A stretch of DNA of 25,769 bases from Deltaproteobacteria bacterium (GCA_003647375.1 QMMS01000026.1:1-25769), one strand, 5' to 3'. Positions 9,338 to 16,110 are shown, numbered from the stretch's first letter. Notes: generated by a model not told the origin, from the sequence alone. Numbers and translations are program-made.

Positions 9338-9507
9338 TTTTTTACGAACCCTCCTTCATCAAGATCCCGGTACATCTCTTCGGGAAAAATCGCTCAGTTC
9401 AGATTTTATTTACATGATTATCCTTTAACAGACTGCTTTTAAAATGGAAATGCATTTTTACGTAAACAAATAAAAAATTATAGAGAAAACCTTGACTATG
9501 GCTATAT

Positions 9508-9534
9508 TAGGGACGTCTATGATTTTATGCTTTT
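9508..9534 (+). repeat. Left inverted repeat of the RAYT element
   Basis: TAGGGACGTCTATGATTT followed by TATGCTTTT. With one gap and few mismatches it is the reverse complement of 10569-10597 beyond the transposase gene. Both contain the palindromic core GACGTC. The pair brackets the transposase gene and probably marks the element's ends or its recognised REP-like sites. Confidence 0.8.
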
Positions 9535-9565
9535 CATCGAAGATTGAATGTGGTACTTATCAATC

Positions 9566-10570
9566 ATGCCACGAAAAGCGCGAATAGATGCACCGGGTGC
9601 ACTCCATCATGTGATCATCAGAGGAATCGAACGAAGGAAAATTTTCCGATCCGATTATGATCGAAAAAACTTTCTAAAACGACTCCAAGAATTAATTCCT
9701 GATACGCAAACCGATTGTTTTGCGTGGACGTTGATCCCAAACCATGTACATTTATTATTAAGGACCGGTTTGATCCCGATTTCCGTACTAATGAGCCGTC
9801 TGCTTACCGGATACGCAGGATGGTTCAATAAGAAATACCGGCGGCATGGGCAACTTTTTCAAAATCGTTACAAATCAATTTTGTGCCAGGAGGATCCCTA
9901 TCTTATGGAATTGGTCCGCTATATTCATTTGAATCCTTTGAGAGCGGGACTTGTGGAAGATATAAAAGAATTGGAAAAATATCCGTGGAGTGGTCACAGT
10001 GTTCTTATGAATAAAACGGAGCAGACATGGCAGAATGTTGATTATGTTTATGGACTGTTTTCCGAACGAAAAAGATTCGCTCAAAAAAAGTATCGAGTGT
10101 TTGTCGAAAAAGGGATTTCCACAGGTAGTCGCCCCGATCTTACCGGCGGTGGATTATTAAGGAGCATCGGCGGTTGGACGGTTCTCAAAGGGCTCCGTAA
10201 GGCCGGTATCCGAATCAAGGGGGATGAACGTATTTTAGGTGACAGTGACTTTGTCGAGAATGTACTTAAGTCAGCTCAAGAAGAACTTGAACAGAAATAT
10301 GATTTAAAAGCAAAGGGCTATGATTTTGTTCGCGTCGTCCAGCGGGTAGCCGAAGTAATGTCCATGGAACTTGAGCAAGTAACGGCTTTTGGAAAATCAC
10401 CTCAAACAGTTAAAGCGCGGAGTCTTTTATGTTTTTGGATGCATCGAAAGCTTGGAATAACAACCGTTGAAATTGGAAGAAAGTTAAATATAAGCCAATC
10501 TGCAGTTAGTCGTTCATCTCTAAGGGGTGAAAAAATTGCAAACGAAAAACGGTTCGAGTTAATTGTATAA
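9566..10570 (+). CDS. REP-associated tyrosine transposase (RAYT, Y1/HUH family)
   Basis: A 334-residue protein of the IS200-like Y1 transposase superfamily, RAYT branch. It starts with the canonical MPRKARIDAPGALHHVIIRG. The HUH metal site is NHVHLLL (His60, Val61, His62). Candidate nucleophilic tyrosines lie in the conserved block about residues 80-105 (GYAGWFNKKYRRHGQLFQNRYKS). The segment VRYIHLNPLRAGLV (118-131) is diagnostic. The C-terminal ~110 residues form a helical extension ending in a helix-turn-helix-like stretch (TTVEIGRKLNISQSAVSR) reminiscent of DnaA or sigma-type DNA-binding domains, common in deltaproteobacterial RAYTs. An ATG at 9548 is in frame, but 9566 gives the family N-terminus. 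The stop codon at 10568-10570 overlaps the right inverted repeat. Such proteins act on REP palindromes and are usually single-copy and domesticated. Confidence 0.92.
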   Translation: MPRKARIDAPGALHHVIIRGIERRKIFRSDYDRKNFLKRLQELIPDTQTDCFAWTLIPNHVHLLLRTGLIPISVLMSRLLTGYAGWFNKKYRRHGQLFQNRYKSILCQEDPYLMELVRYIHLNPLRAGLVEDIKELEKYPWSGHSVLMNKTEQTWQNVDYVYGLFSERKRFAQKKYRVFVEKGISTGSRPDLTGGGLLRSIGGWTVLKGLRKAGIRIKGDERILGDSDFVENVLKSAQEELEQKYDLKAKGYDFVRVVQRVAEVMSMELEQVTAFGKSPQTVKARSLLCFWMHRKLGITTVEIGRKLNISQSAVSRSSLRGEKIANEKRFELIV

Positions 10571-10597
10571 AACGCATTAAATCATAGACGTCCCCTA
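10569..10597 (-). repeat. Right inverted repeat of the RAYT element
   Basis: On the minus strand it reads TAGGGGACGTCTATGATTT then AATGCGTTTT, matching the left repeat at 9508-9534 with about three differences and one extra G in each half. It begins inside the transposase stop codon, so gene and element end are fused. Confidence 0.8.
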
Positions 10598-10706
10598 TCT
10601 CTTACAGATAAATCAGGAGGGGTGCTGCGCCATAGGGGTGGCGTGCGGTGATGATATAGCTCTTGTCTCCCTGCAGTCTGTGTGCCTTAAGAATGGAGAG
10701 AATGTT

Positions 10707-11588
10707 TTACTTACGTGCTTTGGATCCGGCCTTTTTTATCTCTTCCAGATACATTTTAATGATGGGAGAAGCCTCGGGCGGATGCCATTTCGTGTCTTTG
10801 GGGTCTTCGTGCCAGGTATATGGCAGATGAACTACCTTGCCTGGATTCTTTGCAGCACCCAGAACCGACAATGTCTCCAGAAGCACATGCCGTTGCCCAT
10901 AAGTATCGTTCACTTCACCGACAACTCGCCCATAAGGGTATTCGATGGCCGCAATGCGCGGTATCCCGATTTCCCTGTTAAATTCGGGTGTGATGGTGAG
11001 AAGGATGGTGGAAATTCCATTTTCCTCGAGAAACCTTGCGACCAGTCCAACGGACCGGCAGCATAACGGTCAGGCCGGGGTGAGAAGAACGGCTTCCACC
11101 CCCTCGGATTTCATGCTTGCCGCGACCTTTGGCATGGTCTCTTCCAACAGGACGGTGGGATCCGTTTGATATCCATAATAGGAATAGGCTGTGGGTGCTA
11201 ATGCGCCGATAACACCATCGGCTTCGAATTCCCGAAATCGTCCCAGGGGCAGGGTCACATTCATATCCTGTTTGATATAGTCCGTGTTGACATGCAGGTG
11301 ATTGACATGGATGTCTGCTTCCATGGCCGATTTTGGTATTTTTCTGTAGGAGGGATCTCCCCATGTGGGTTCCTGCTTTTCCCGCTCCATGTCAAAGTCC
11401 GGGTCTGTCTTCATGCTGATGCCGGCGGAGGTCATCAAAGAAAAAACGGCTTCAGAAACCGGTTTCTTCAGGGGTGTCCAGGGAATTGCGCCTTCAAAAA
11501 TATTTTCGGGTATGGTTTGTCCGATCCAGGCGCTGAGTGATGGCGGCATGAAATAGAATCCATTTACCTTTTTGATTGATACGGGCAT
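10707..11588 (-). CDS. GrdB-family selenoprotein (glycine/betaine/sarcosine/D-proline reductase type) with in-frame UGA = Sec
   Basis: Reading through a TGA at 11070-11072 gives one 293-residue protein with Sec173; both sides belong to the same frame and family. The N-terminal part shows conserved GrdB-family blocks: FSLMTSAGIS, WGDPSYRKIPKSA, DIHVNHLHVNTDY, then TLPLGRFREFEADGVIGALA and YSYYGYQ. The UGA lies in VLLTPA-U-PLCC, a UxxC redox motif like those of selenoprotein B proteins, followed by RSVGLVARFLEENGI. A hairpin just after the UGA fits a bacterial SECIS (separate entry). The start ATG 11588 has GGGAGG upstream. Full-length GrdB is longer (~430 residues), so this is a short relative of unknown substrate, not proof of glycine reductase; no grdA, grdC or grdE lies nearby. 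It is the last gene after tupC on the same strand. Confidence 0.87.
11042..11072 (-). promoter_or_regulatory. Sec-coding UGA and putative bacterial SECIS hairpin
   Basis: On the minus strand the UGA (11072-11070) is followed by 11 nt and then a seven-pair stem: CCGGTCC (11058-11052) with GGACTGG (11048-11042), one G-U pair, closing the triloop GTT (11051-11049). The loop begins with G, 18 nt after the UGA. Published bacterial SECIS rules ask for a small apical loop with G among its first two bases, 16-37 nt after the UGA, so the match is good. Inference, since no probing is possible here. Confidence 0.75.
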
Positions 11589-11603
11589 GTTTTCCTCCCA
11601 ATT

Positions 11604-11626
11604 ATAAAATCGTTATACGATTTTAT
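11604..11626. promoter_or_regulatory. Operator-like palindrome P1 upstream of the selenoprotein gene
   Basis: Perfect inverted repeat: arms ATAAAATCGT (11604-11613) and ACGATTTTAT (11617-11626) around TAT. It lies in the 90-bp gap between tupC and the selenoprotein gene, 15 bp before the latter's start codon. It shares arm length, 3-bp spacer and sequence pattern with P2 (13477-13499) and P3 (14599-14623). As an RNA it could also fold into a hairpin before the selenoprotein start. Confidence 0.6.
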
Positions 11627-11678
11627 TTTATTATCAAAAGTTATCTTTTATTGCCAGCTGAAATGCCCGGGGTTTATA

Positions 11679-12683
11679 TCAATACCAGGTAATATCTTCC
11701 GGTAAATAGCAGAGTCGGATCTTTTGGCCGGGGTAGAGGGTGCGGCTGTGCGCGTTTTCCGGTGACAGCTTGGCGGTAATTGCCTGATTAGCTGCCTGAA
11801 CAATGATGATGATTTCCTGGGTGTGTTTTTCCAGAACCAGCCTTGTGACAATTCCTTCGATCATACAGGCATTTTTGTCTGTGGCCGGTAGCATGTTTTT
11901 CGGGTTGATGATGGCAATGGCATCTTCCGAAGGGGGGCATGGCACTTCAAGCGCTTGACCATCCTGGAGTTCTTTAACCCATTTACCGGGTGTTGGTTCA
12001 GACCATGGGCCGAAAATAAAATTCTGACGGCCGGTGCCAAAAAACCGTCCCCTGAACAAATGAACCACATGTTCGCAGATATCATACAGCCATTCCCAGT
12101 CATGGCTGGCAATCACCAATGTCGTACCCCACTTTTTCTGGGCCATAAGGGCGGTGTCCTTGATTATCTGGGCACTGGCGGCATCGATGCTGGCTGTGGG
12201 TTCGTCCAGTAGAAGCACTTCCGGTTTTAGAATCAGGCGTGCGGCCAGGGCTACACGCTGAGTTTCGCCGCCGGAAAGTTCATACCATTTCCGATGCGAA
12301 AAATCATTTCCGGACAATCCCACAAGAGACAAAGCATCGTGCACACGATTTGAGAGGTCGTGGATATCCCTCCGTAGCTCGAGTCCGTATGATATGTTTT
12401 TGAAGACCGAGCGCTTCATGAGGTAGGGTTCCTGGGTCAGGAGCGTAACCTGAAATCTGACATTTTCCGCAAAGGGTTCGGTAGATTCACCTTTGAAAAG
12501 GATATTGCCTTTCCCGGGCTTGTCGATGAAAGCCAGCATTTTAAGCAACGTGCTTTTGCCGCTGCCGTTGGGGCCGATGATACCGGTGATAGTACCCGGT
12601 TGGATAGAAAAATTGTCGATGTCCAGGGCCGGAAGGCCATTATAATGGTGCTGGAGATTATTTATTTGATAAAGATTTTTCAT
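11679..12683 (-). CDS. tupC: Tungstate ABC transporter ATP-binding protein TupC
   Basis: A 334-residue ATPase. Walker A is GPNGSGKST (37-45), the Q-loop is at Gln84, the signature LSGGE at 136-140, Walker B VLLLDEP at 156-162 and the switch His at 194. After the ATPase core (about 1-225) comes a C-terminal domain of ~110 residues ending in a beta-rich segment (GIVTRLVLEKHTQEIIIIVQ, 283-302, and GQKIRLCYLPEDI), which resembles a Mop/TOBE oxyanion-binding domain. Together with TupA and TupB upstream it forms a tungstate importer. The start ATG 12683 has no clear Shine-Dalgarno because a copy of the intergenic repeat element runs up to it; coupling to tupB is not possible across the 106-bp gap, so its translation signal is odd. 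Confidence 0.92.
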   Translation of the reverse strand: MKNLYQINNLQHHYNGLPALDIDNFSIQPGTITGIIGPNGSGKSTLLKMLAFIDKPGKGNILFKGESTEPFAENVRFQVTLLTQEPYLMKRSVFKNISYGLELRRDIHDLSNRVHDALSLVGLSGNDFSHRKWYELSGGETQRVALAARLILKPEVLLLDEPTASIDAASAQIIKDTALMAQKKWGTTLVIASHDWEWLYDICEHVVHLFRGRFFGTGRQNFIFGPWSEPTPGKWVKELQDGQALEVPCPPSEDAIAIINPKNMLPATDKNACMIEGIVTRLVLEKHTQEIIIIVQAANQAITAKLSPENAHSRTLYPGQKIRLCYLPEDITWY

Positions 12684-12789
12684 AGCTTTTTAGGGGCTTA
12701 GGCTGTAGACTGTTAGGCGCCCATCGCGGATCGCTTTCAGCGACCCTTGGACCCTCGAACCCTTGTATCCCCCTCCACCCCTCAGACCC
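12684..12789 (-). repeat. Intergenic repeat element, short copy (between tupB and tupC)
   Basis: Read on the minus strand it begins soon after the tupB stop and contains AAGGGTTCGAGGGTCC. A hairpin with arms TCGCT/AGCGA and loop GAA follows, then the terminal block GCGCCTAACAGTCTACAGCC with TAAGCCCCTAA. The first and last blocks match the copy at 18025-18367 (GGGTTCGAGGGTCC and GCGCCTAACAGCCTAC). The middle T/G-rich block and the hairpin array of the longer copies are absent. Confidence 0.75.
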
Positions 12790-13476
12790 TTATCTTTTAT
12801 TCACCAACGCCACCGACAGGTTCACCGCAAAAGCGATCATCAAGAGGACCAGCCCGAGCGCGATTCCCATGCCAAAGAGTCCCTTGTTGGTTTCCAGGGC
12901 AATGGCCGTTGTAATGGTCCGGGTGTGCCATTTGATGTTGCCGCCCACCATCATGGAGATGCCCACTTCCGTCATGACTCTGCCGAAGGCTGTCAATGCT
13001 GCCGCCGTAATGCTGAAGCGAACCTCCCAGAGGCTACTGAGGAGAAGCTGTCTTCGGTCGGCACCCAGTGAAATGAGGGTGGTCCTCAGATGGCGGTCCA
13101 TGCTTTCGACGGCTGCTGCTGTCAAGGCAGTGACTATGGGAAGCGCCAGTATGGTTTGACCGATGGCGATACCCGGCAGTGTAAATAACAGGCCCATGTG
13201 CCCCAGGGGGCCTCGGTTGGACAGGAACGCGTAGACAACAAGCCCGATGAAAACCGTCGGCAGCGCCAGGGCGGTGTCCACCAGAAGGCGCAACGGTCGT
13301 TTGCCCTTAAATTCGAAGTGGCCGAGCATAAATCCCAGAGGGATGCCCATCAACAGACTGGCTGTCATGGAATAGCTCGTCACGCGAACCGTCACGAAAA
13401 TGGCGGAATAGGTTTGTTCATCTCCGCTGAACAGGAGTTGAAACGCCTGAATAAATCCTGTGAAGATGTAGTCCAT
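12790..13476 (-). CDS. tupB: Tungstate ABC transporter permease TupB
   Basis: A 228-residue inner-membrane permease of the molybdate/tungstate/sulfate type. About six hydrophobic helices are seen, beginning with VTVRVTSYSMTASLLMGIPLG. The MetI-family coupling loop is ESMDRHLRTTLISLGADRRQ, and the TupB-typical GRVMTEVGISMMVGGNI and TITTAIALETNKG follow. ATG 13476 is chosen as the start; a GTG at 13491 is in frame but lies inside palindrome P2. No strong Shine-Dalgarno precedes either. A 235-bp gap with repeat element and promoter-like boxes separates it from tupA, so tupBC may have its own promoter besides read-through from tupA. It transports WO4(2-) delivered by TupA. Confidence 0.93.
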   Translation of the reverse strand: MDYIFTGFIQAFQLLFSGDEQTYSAIFVTVRVTSYSMTASLLMGIPLGFMLGHFEFKGKRPLRLLVDTALALPTVFIGLVVYAFLSNRGPLGHMGLLFTLPGIAIGQTILALPIVTALTAAAVESMDRHLRTTLISLGADRRQLLLSSLWEVRFSITAAALTAFGRVMTEVGISMMVGGNIKWHTRTITTAIALETNKGLFGMGIALGLVLLMIAFAVNLSVALVNKR

Positions 13477-13499
13477 ATAAATTCGTTCCACGAATTTAT
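13477..13499. promoter_or_regulatory. Operator-like palindrome P2 at the tupB start
   Basis: Perfect inverted repeat with arms ATAAATTCGT (13477-13486) and ACGAATTTAT (13490-13499) around TCC. It abuts the tupB ATG (13476) and overlaps a TATAAT box (13503-13498 on the minus strand). A protein bound here would cover the -10 region or start site. It belongs to the P1-P2-P3 set. Confidence 0.65.
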
Positions 13500-13526
13500 T
13501 ATACGCGACGTTGTCGCTATTTAACC
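13498..13526 (-). promoter_or_regulatory. Putative tupB promoter
   Basis: On the minus strand a consensus TATAAT occupies 13503-13498. Seventeen bases upstream lies GGTTAA, a poor -35, suggesting dependence on an activator or weak activity. The spacer is almost filled by palindrome GCGAC-GTT-GTCGC. Confidence 0.45.
13505..13517. promoter_or_regulatory. Second operator-like palindrome, tupB copy
   Basis: GCGAC, GTT, GTCGC. It is the exact reverse complement of the 13-mer at 14582-14594 before tupA and has the same 3-bp spacer. It lies between the candidate -35 and -10 of tupB, a classic repressor position. A candidate TaoR site (inference). Confidence 0.6.
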
Positions 13527-13559
13527 TGCATTTTTAGCCTGGGGTATTTTCCGCAATAC

Positions 13560-13726
13560 ATTCAACACACATCGGATGTCATTTGCCTTTCAGGCGTCAC
13601 TTACACTTCGTGTGTCATTAGCCTACGGGCGTCATTTATTGTTGCTCATAGCCTGGATCTTTCTAAAACTTAACACCTAAAACCTAAAACGATTTGGTAG
13701 CCTTCTCGACCCCTTGAACCCTGTCT
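13560..13726 (-). repeat. Intergenic repeat element with hairpin array (between tupA and tupB)
   Basis: On the minus strand it starts just after the tupA stop with AGGGTTCAAGGGGTCGAG (near 13722-13705). A T/G-rich block follows, GTTTTAGGTTTTAGGTGTTA (from 13690). Next is GCTATGAGCAACAATAAATG (13652-13633). Four units with starts at 13635, 13618, 13600 and 13582 (17, 18 and 18 nt apart) follow. Each is ATGAC or GTGAC plus a mini-hairpin: GCC/GGC, ACAC-GAA-GTGT, GCCT-GAA-AGGC and ACAT/ATGT. Order and blocks match 18025-18367. Confidence 0.8.
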
Positions 13727-14554
13727 TTACTTCGCATTCGGTGTAAACAACTGCTGTCCCAGCAGGCGGAAGTTCTTGATCATTTCCTGTGCTTCGGTGC
13801 CGGCCATCCAGTCGCTGAAGGCCATGGCCAGATCAAACTTTGCATTGGGACAGTTGCCGGTGTTGATGGCAATGGCGCTGTACTGGTTGAGAAGAATGGC
13901 ATCGCCTTCCACAATGACCTTCAATACAGGATTGCCGCCGCTGTTGTGGCTGTACTTGATATAAGTTCCCCTGTCCGTCATGGTATAGCCGTTGCGCTGT
14001 TCGGCGATTTGAATGGTTGCAAGCATCCCCTGGCCGGTCTGGATGTACCAGGGATCTTTATCCGGGACAGCCATGCCGGCATTTTTCCAGAGCAGGATTT
14101 CCTTTTTGTTGGTGCCGGAGTTATCCCCTCTGCTGACAAACAATGCTTTTGACTTTTGGACACCCATCATGGCCTTGCCAATGGAGAGGCCTTTGATTCC
14201 GGCAGGGTCGGCCGCAGGCCCGATGATCACAAAATCGTTATACATGAGCTCCCGACGTTTGGTGCCGAAACCGGCATCGATAAATTTCTTTTCAGCGCCG
14301 GGTGCGTGGACCAGCAGGATATCCACATCGCAGTTTTGGCCCATTTTCAACGCCTTGCCGGTTCCGATCGCGGTCCAGCGCAAATCGATACCGGTGGCTT
14401 TTGTAAATGCCGGCGCCAGATAATCGAGTAACCCGGTATTGTCTGTACTTGTGGTGGTGGCCATCATCAGTACCTTCTCCGCTCCCAGCGAAACACCACT
14501 GAACATTCCCATCAAGAAACAACCGATAAGTCCCGCAACAAGTACTCTTTTCAT
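13727..14554 (-). CDS. tupA: Tungstate-binding periplasmic protein TupA
   Basis: A 275-residue solute-binding protein for tungstate. A signal peptide covers residues 1-25 (ending SGVSLGA). The mature chain opens with EKVLMMATTTSTDNTGLLDYL, in which the TTTS motif (33-36) is the TupA oxyanion site. The second diagnostic motif is SRGDNSGTNKKE (141-152). The end, FSDWMAGTEAQEMI, is also typical. TupA binds WO4(2-) far more tightly than molybdate in known cases. The start ATG 14554 has AAAGGAG 7 nt upstream. It lies directly downstream of taoR, with a 64-bp gap holding two palindromes and a promoter-like TTGACG. Tungstate would supply W-dependent formate dehydrogenases or aldehyde oxidoreductases encoded elsewhere. 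Confidence 0.95.
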   Translation of the reverse strand: MKRVLVAGLIGCFLMGMFSGVSLGAEKVLMMATTTSTDNTGLLDYLAPAFTKATGIDLRWTAIGTGKALKMGQNCDVDILLVHAPGAEKKFIDAGFGTKRRELMYNDFVIIGPAADPAGIKGLSIGKAMMGVQKSKALFVSRGDNSGTNKKEILLWKNAGMAVPDKDPWYIQTGQGMLATIQIAEQRNGYTMTDRGTYIKYSHNSGGNPVLKVIVEGDAILLNQYSAIAINTGNCPNAKFDLAMAFSDWMAGTEAQEMIKNFRLLGQQLFTPNAK

Positions 14555-14572
14555 CTAATGCTCCTTTCTAAA

Positions 14573-14598
14573 TTTAAAAAAGCGACAACGTCGCGTCA
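14573..14598 (-). promoter_or_regulatory. Putative tupA promoter and ribosome site region
   Basis: On the minus strand TTGACG (about 14597-14592) is followed 17 nt later by TTAAAT (about 14574-14569). The palindrome GCGAC-GTT-GTCGC fills most of the spacer, and P3 lies just upstream. AAAGGAG then precedes the tupA ATG. This layout suggests repression through the spacer site. Confidence 0.5.
14582..14594. promoter_or_regulatory. Second operator-like palindrome, tupA copy
   Basis: GCGAC, AAC, GTCGC. It is identical in reverse complement to 13505-13517 in front of tupB. It lies between the candidate -35 and -10 boxes of tupA. Two exact copies of a 13-mer palindrome, each at a tup promoter, point to a shared regulator. 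Confidence 0.62.
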
Positions 14599-14623
14599 AA
14601 TAAATTTGTGAAACAAATTTATT
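14599..14623. promoter_or_regulatory. Operator-like palindrome P3 between taoR and tupA
   Basis: Perfect inverted repeat with arms AATAAATTTGT (14599-14609) and ACAAATTTATT (14613-14623) around GAA. It includes the taoR stop codon (14619-14621) and sits just upstream of the tupA -35. It is the third member of the P1-P2-P3 set. As RNA it could also act as a hairpin at the end of taoR. Confidence 0.62.
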
Positions 14624-15524
14624 GGGGGTATCTCATTTTTCCCCGTTCGCCGATATCGTAACCATCAAGACCCTGGGCAATCTTAAGGAACGCATCTTCA
14701 TGCAGGAGTGTCTGGAAATACTGTACTCCCTGCTCGAAAAAGCGTTCCCGGGATATCAGCAGATCATATCGTTCCCATCGCAGGGGCATGAAGTCGAGAC
14801 CCAGAAGCGACGCGATCGGCCGGATGCCCGGGCCGGCATCGGCATGCCCGGACAATATCTCGAGGCCGATATCCATGTGCCGGTTTACAATATGGTGGTA
14901 CCCATGGATTTTATCACCCGTGAGACCGGCGGTTTTCAATTCCTTGTCAAAAAGAAGGCGGGTACCTGTTCCCAGATCTCGATTGACGACCCGAACGCCT
15001 TTTTTCCCGAGATCGGCTATGCTGTTTATGTGCCTGGGATTATCTTTCCCCAGAAGGATTCCCTGCTCACGCTTGCAAAAATTGACAACGGCCGGCATTT
15101 TATGGAGCTCTTCAGAGGCAAAGGAAAAATTATATTCATTTTCGTTATCCTGAAGCAGGTGGCTCGATGCGATATGACACATATCCCTTTTCAGTGCCCT
15201 TAATCCGCCCATGCTGCCCAGGTTCCCGAAAACAGCCAGGTGATCCGGGTAGCGGGTGTTGAACAGGGAGATGGTTTTGTCCAGAAGCAGATCGTTGCTG
15301 CCGGCGATGATGAGCAGACCCTGGTAAGGCGGCAGTCGATTTCCTGCTTCCGGATAATTTTTGGTGTTGGTTTCAATCCACTGTTCCACGAGGTGCTTTG
15401 GAAACAGCCATTTGCCTGTCACTTTGGTGGCCGGCAATCCTTTTTCCGACACCAGGGTATATACCATTTTCTCGTTGATGTTGAGGAAAACGGAGACTTG
15501 TTTGGTGGTCATCAGGTCTTTCAT
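14619..15524 (-). CDS. taoR: TaoR-family transcriptional regulator (excisionase-type HTH + periplasmic-binding-protein-like domain)
   Basis: A 301-residue cytosolic regulator. Residues ~5-52 (MTTKQVSVFLNINEKMVYTL, then KVTGKWLFPKHLVEQWIE) are an excisionase/MerR-like winged helix. Residues ~70-295 resemble a ModA/TupA-like type 2 binding-protein fold without a signal peptide (GLLIIAGSNDLLLDKTISLF, RVVNRDLGTGTRLLFDKEL, HADAGPGIRPIASLLGLDFM). This architecture is that of the family containing TaoR, which in Desulfovibrio vulgaris represses tupABC and activates a tungsten aldehyde oxidoreductase gene when tungsten is plentiful. Its place directly before tupA supports the same role. ATG 15524 has GGAT upstream; Met5 is an alternative start. 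Whether it senses W or Mo cannot be read from sequence. Confidence 0.85.
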   Translation of the reverse strand: MKDLMTTKQVSVFLNINEKMVYTLVSEKGLPATKVTGKWLFPKHLVEQWIETNTKNYPEAGNRLPPYQGLLIIAGSNDLLLDKTISLFNTRYPDHLAVFGNLGSMGGLRALKRDMCHIASSHLLQDNENEYNFSFASEELHKMPAVVNFCKREQGILLGKDNPRHINSIADLGKKGVRVVNRDLGTGTRLLFDKELKTAGLTGDKIHGYHHIVNRHMDIGLEILSGHADAGPGIRPIASLLGLDFMPLRWERYDLLISRERFFEQGVQYFQTLLHEDAFLKIAQGLDGYDIGERGKMRYPQ

Positions 15525-15717
15525 CAGTGGCGGATCCTTTCTATGAAAACTGGGTAGTGCAACAACGAGTTGTCTGCAGCGCCCTGTTGAGCCATTATTG
15601 TCAACACAGCCAGCACTTATATTTAAAGTTATTTTTCGTCAATAATTTTATTTTTCGTTTGGAATAAAATCTTATAAATAACCCATGCTAACGATAAATA
15701 ACATTTATGAAATTTTT

Positions 15718-15983
15718 CGGGATTATAACCCAAAAGAAAGTTGGTGGTATCGCGGACGGATAATCCCTGTGCGAACGTGAAAAACTCGCTCCCAAGAGAC
15801 CGTAATGCCGAACAGGGCCATATCTTTAAGATGAATTTTATTTTTTGAATGCCGGATGTGTTTATCTGGTTATATTTACGATCTGCTCGGCATAACGGGC
15901 TCTATGGACCTCAGACAGTTTCACTTTCGCACAGGGATCACCCATCCGCTTTCGGGGGTACCGTTTTATTGGTTATAATCCCG
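15718..15983. repeat. Long imperfect inverted repeat between taoR and pit
   Basis: Two ~100-nt arms face each other across 67 nt. Three blocks are conserved in order. The first is CGGGATTATAACC (15718-15730) with its exact complement at 15971-15983. The second is 31 nt at 15752-15782 pairing with 15919-15949 (27/31), core ATCCCTGTGCGAA. The third is CCGTAATGCCGAACAG (15800-15815) pairing with 15883-15898 (14/16). Block 1 to block 2 distance is 21 nt in both arms. No protein is supported in it. It may be a MITE-like palindrome, two facing copies of a structured RNA, or a taoR leader. I do not recognise it as a known riboswitch. The rest of 15525-16110 holds no gene. Confidence 0.8.
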
Positions 15984-16110
15984 ATTTTTTTTAAAAAGGG
16001 CAGGCTTTTTTTGCGTTGCCTTAACTTTTTTCGAATGGTATGGACGGTGCGAACCTGAACATTTGTGGATGGGCACTAGTTAATTTTGTATCAGTGTACA
16101 ACGTGAAAAT

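Noticed and set aside
9492..9508. TTGACT and TATATT before the RAYT gene as a promoter.
   Set aside because: The spacing is only 5 bp; the next possible -10 (TATGAT, 9518-9523) gives 20 bp. Neither is convincing.
10638..11066. Plus-strand open frame of 142 codons opposite the selenoprotein gene.
   Set aside because: No ribosome site or family match; the opposite strand is a clear GrdB-family protein, so this is its antisense shadow.
14230..14242. AAAATCGTTATAC inside tupA, identical to part of palindrome P1.
   Set aside because: It encodes the conserved YNDFVII segment of TupA and has no inverted partner, so the match is probably chance.
15694..15708. ATAAAT-AAC-ATTTAT palindrome upstream of taoR, also with a 3-bp spacer.
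   Set aside because: It lacks the inner TYGT/ACRA part that defines P1-P3, and short AT palindromes are common in AT-rich leaders.
15718..15983. Possible cobalamin, Moco or other known riboswitch.
   Set aside because: Pieces such as CTGTGCGAA recall cobalamin-type RNAs, but the B12 box and the Moco core are not found, so no class can be assigned by eye.
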